DNA from: an uncultured Eubacteriales bacterium
Lineage (GTDB): Bacteria; Bacillota; Clostridia; Christensenellales; UBA1242
Direction of reading: 5' to 3'
Assembly: GCA_902796285.1 (NCBI GenBank)
Contig: CADBOH010000020.1
Span: 1-5,396 of the forward strand
DNA length: 5,396 nucleotides
Position 1 is the first letter of the stretch. Every line of letters starts with the position of its first letter. Below are positions 5,366 through 5,396 of the stretch, one piece after another. Below the pieces are notes generated by a model that was not told where the DNA came from, ran no database searches, and worked only from the letters and a program-made list of their open reading frames with translations. The translations under genes and the position numbers were made by a program.

Positions 5366-5396
5366 TGGTGCCCTAAGGTGGAATCGAACCCTCTCA
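5366..5396 (-). tRNA. 3' end of a tRNA or tRNA-like gene (cut by window)
   Basis: On the minus strand the last 31 bases read as a T-arm with loop TTCGATT, an acceptor 3' strand TTAGGGC, discriminator A and an encoded CCA (5368-5366). The anticodon is outside the window. Acceptor sequence and A73 would fit tRNA-Leu, but this is not decisive. The T-stem (GAGGG / CCACC) has two internal mismatches (A-C and G-A), which is unusual, so a decayed tRNA or another tRNA-like RNA is possible. Confidence 0.5.

Noticed and set aside
5276..5396. tmRNA or circularly permuted tRNA at the right edge
   Set aside because: No GGGG-type tmRNA 5' end, tag reading frame or convincing 5' acceptor half is found; the nearest match, GCCCCAA in the spacer, is imperfect and lacks a D-arm.
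1..5396. CRISPR arrays, insertion sequences, phage or toxin-antitoxin genes
   Set aside because: No regular repeats, transposase, terminal inverted repeats or paired small toxin-like genes are visible.

Overview
The window is strongly AT-rich, with Gram-positive-type Shine-Dalgarno sites, near-consensus sigma-A promoters, tight intergenic spacing, tRNA genes with encoded CCA, and Clostridia-like proteins. This points to an uncultured, low-GC Firmicute, most likely a gut Clostridia lineage. That placement is inferred from gene content and composition, since no species-specific marker is present.

Layout. Positions 1-782 (+) hold the 3' part of a His-rich multi-pass metal exporter of the putative manganese/ArsP_2 (PF11449) type, whose start lies outside the window. 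A TTGACA/TAAAAT promoter, with a perfect 14-bp dyad over its -10 element, then leads into a 373-aa gene at 840-1961 (+). Its architecture follows transcription terminator Rho (Rho_N domain, basic AT-hook-like linker, cold-shock-like RNA-binding fold, RecA-like core). However, the P-loop segment is missing, the catalytic Glu position is changed, and the C-terminal part carrying the arginine finger is absent. It looks like a catalytically dead Rho paralogue and is the most interesting object here. A hairpin terminator closes that unit.

A second, excellent promoter (1997-2025) drives a probable operon. It contains an Lgt-family prolipoprotein diacylglyceryl transferase with a Cys-rich variant signature (2043-2957), an unknown six-TM protein (2967-3455) and a DivIVA-domain coiled-coil protein (3474-4229). 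A terminator-like hairpin lies inside the first codons of the six-TM gene and could attenuate the operon after lgt. A perfect 15-bp bidirectional terminator separates this operon from a convergent FabG-like short-chain dehydrogenase (5001-4264, -).

From 5060 to the end is a minus-strand tRNA cluster, read from right to left. It starts with the 3' end of a cut-off tRNA-like gene with a poorly paired T-stem, followed by a structured spacer, tRNA-Thr(UGU), a short hairpin, tRNA-Tyr(GUA) and an intrinsic terminator.

Functionally, the centre of the window is a cell-envelope neighbourhood (lipoprotein maturation plus a DivIVA-type scaffold). It is flanked by a transcription-related oddity on one side and by lipid/SDR metabolism and tRNAs on the other. 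No mobile element, CRISPR array or phage gene is visible.
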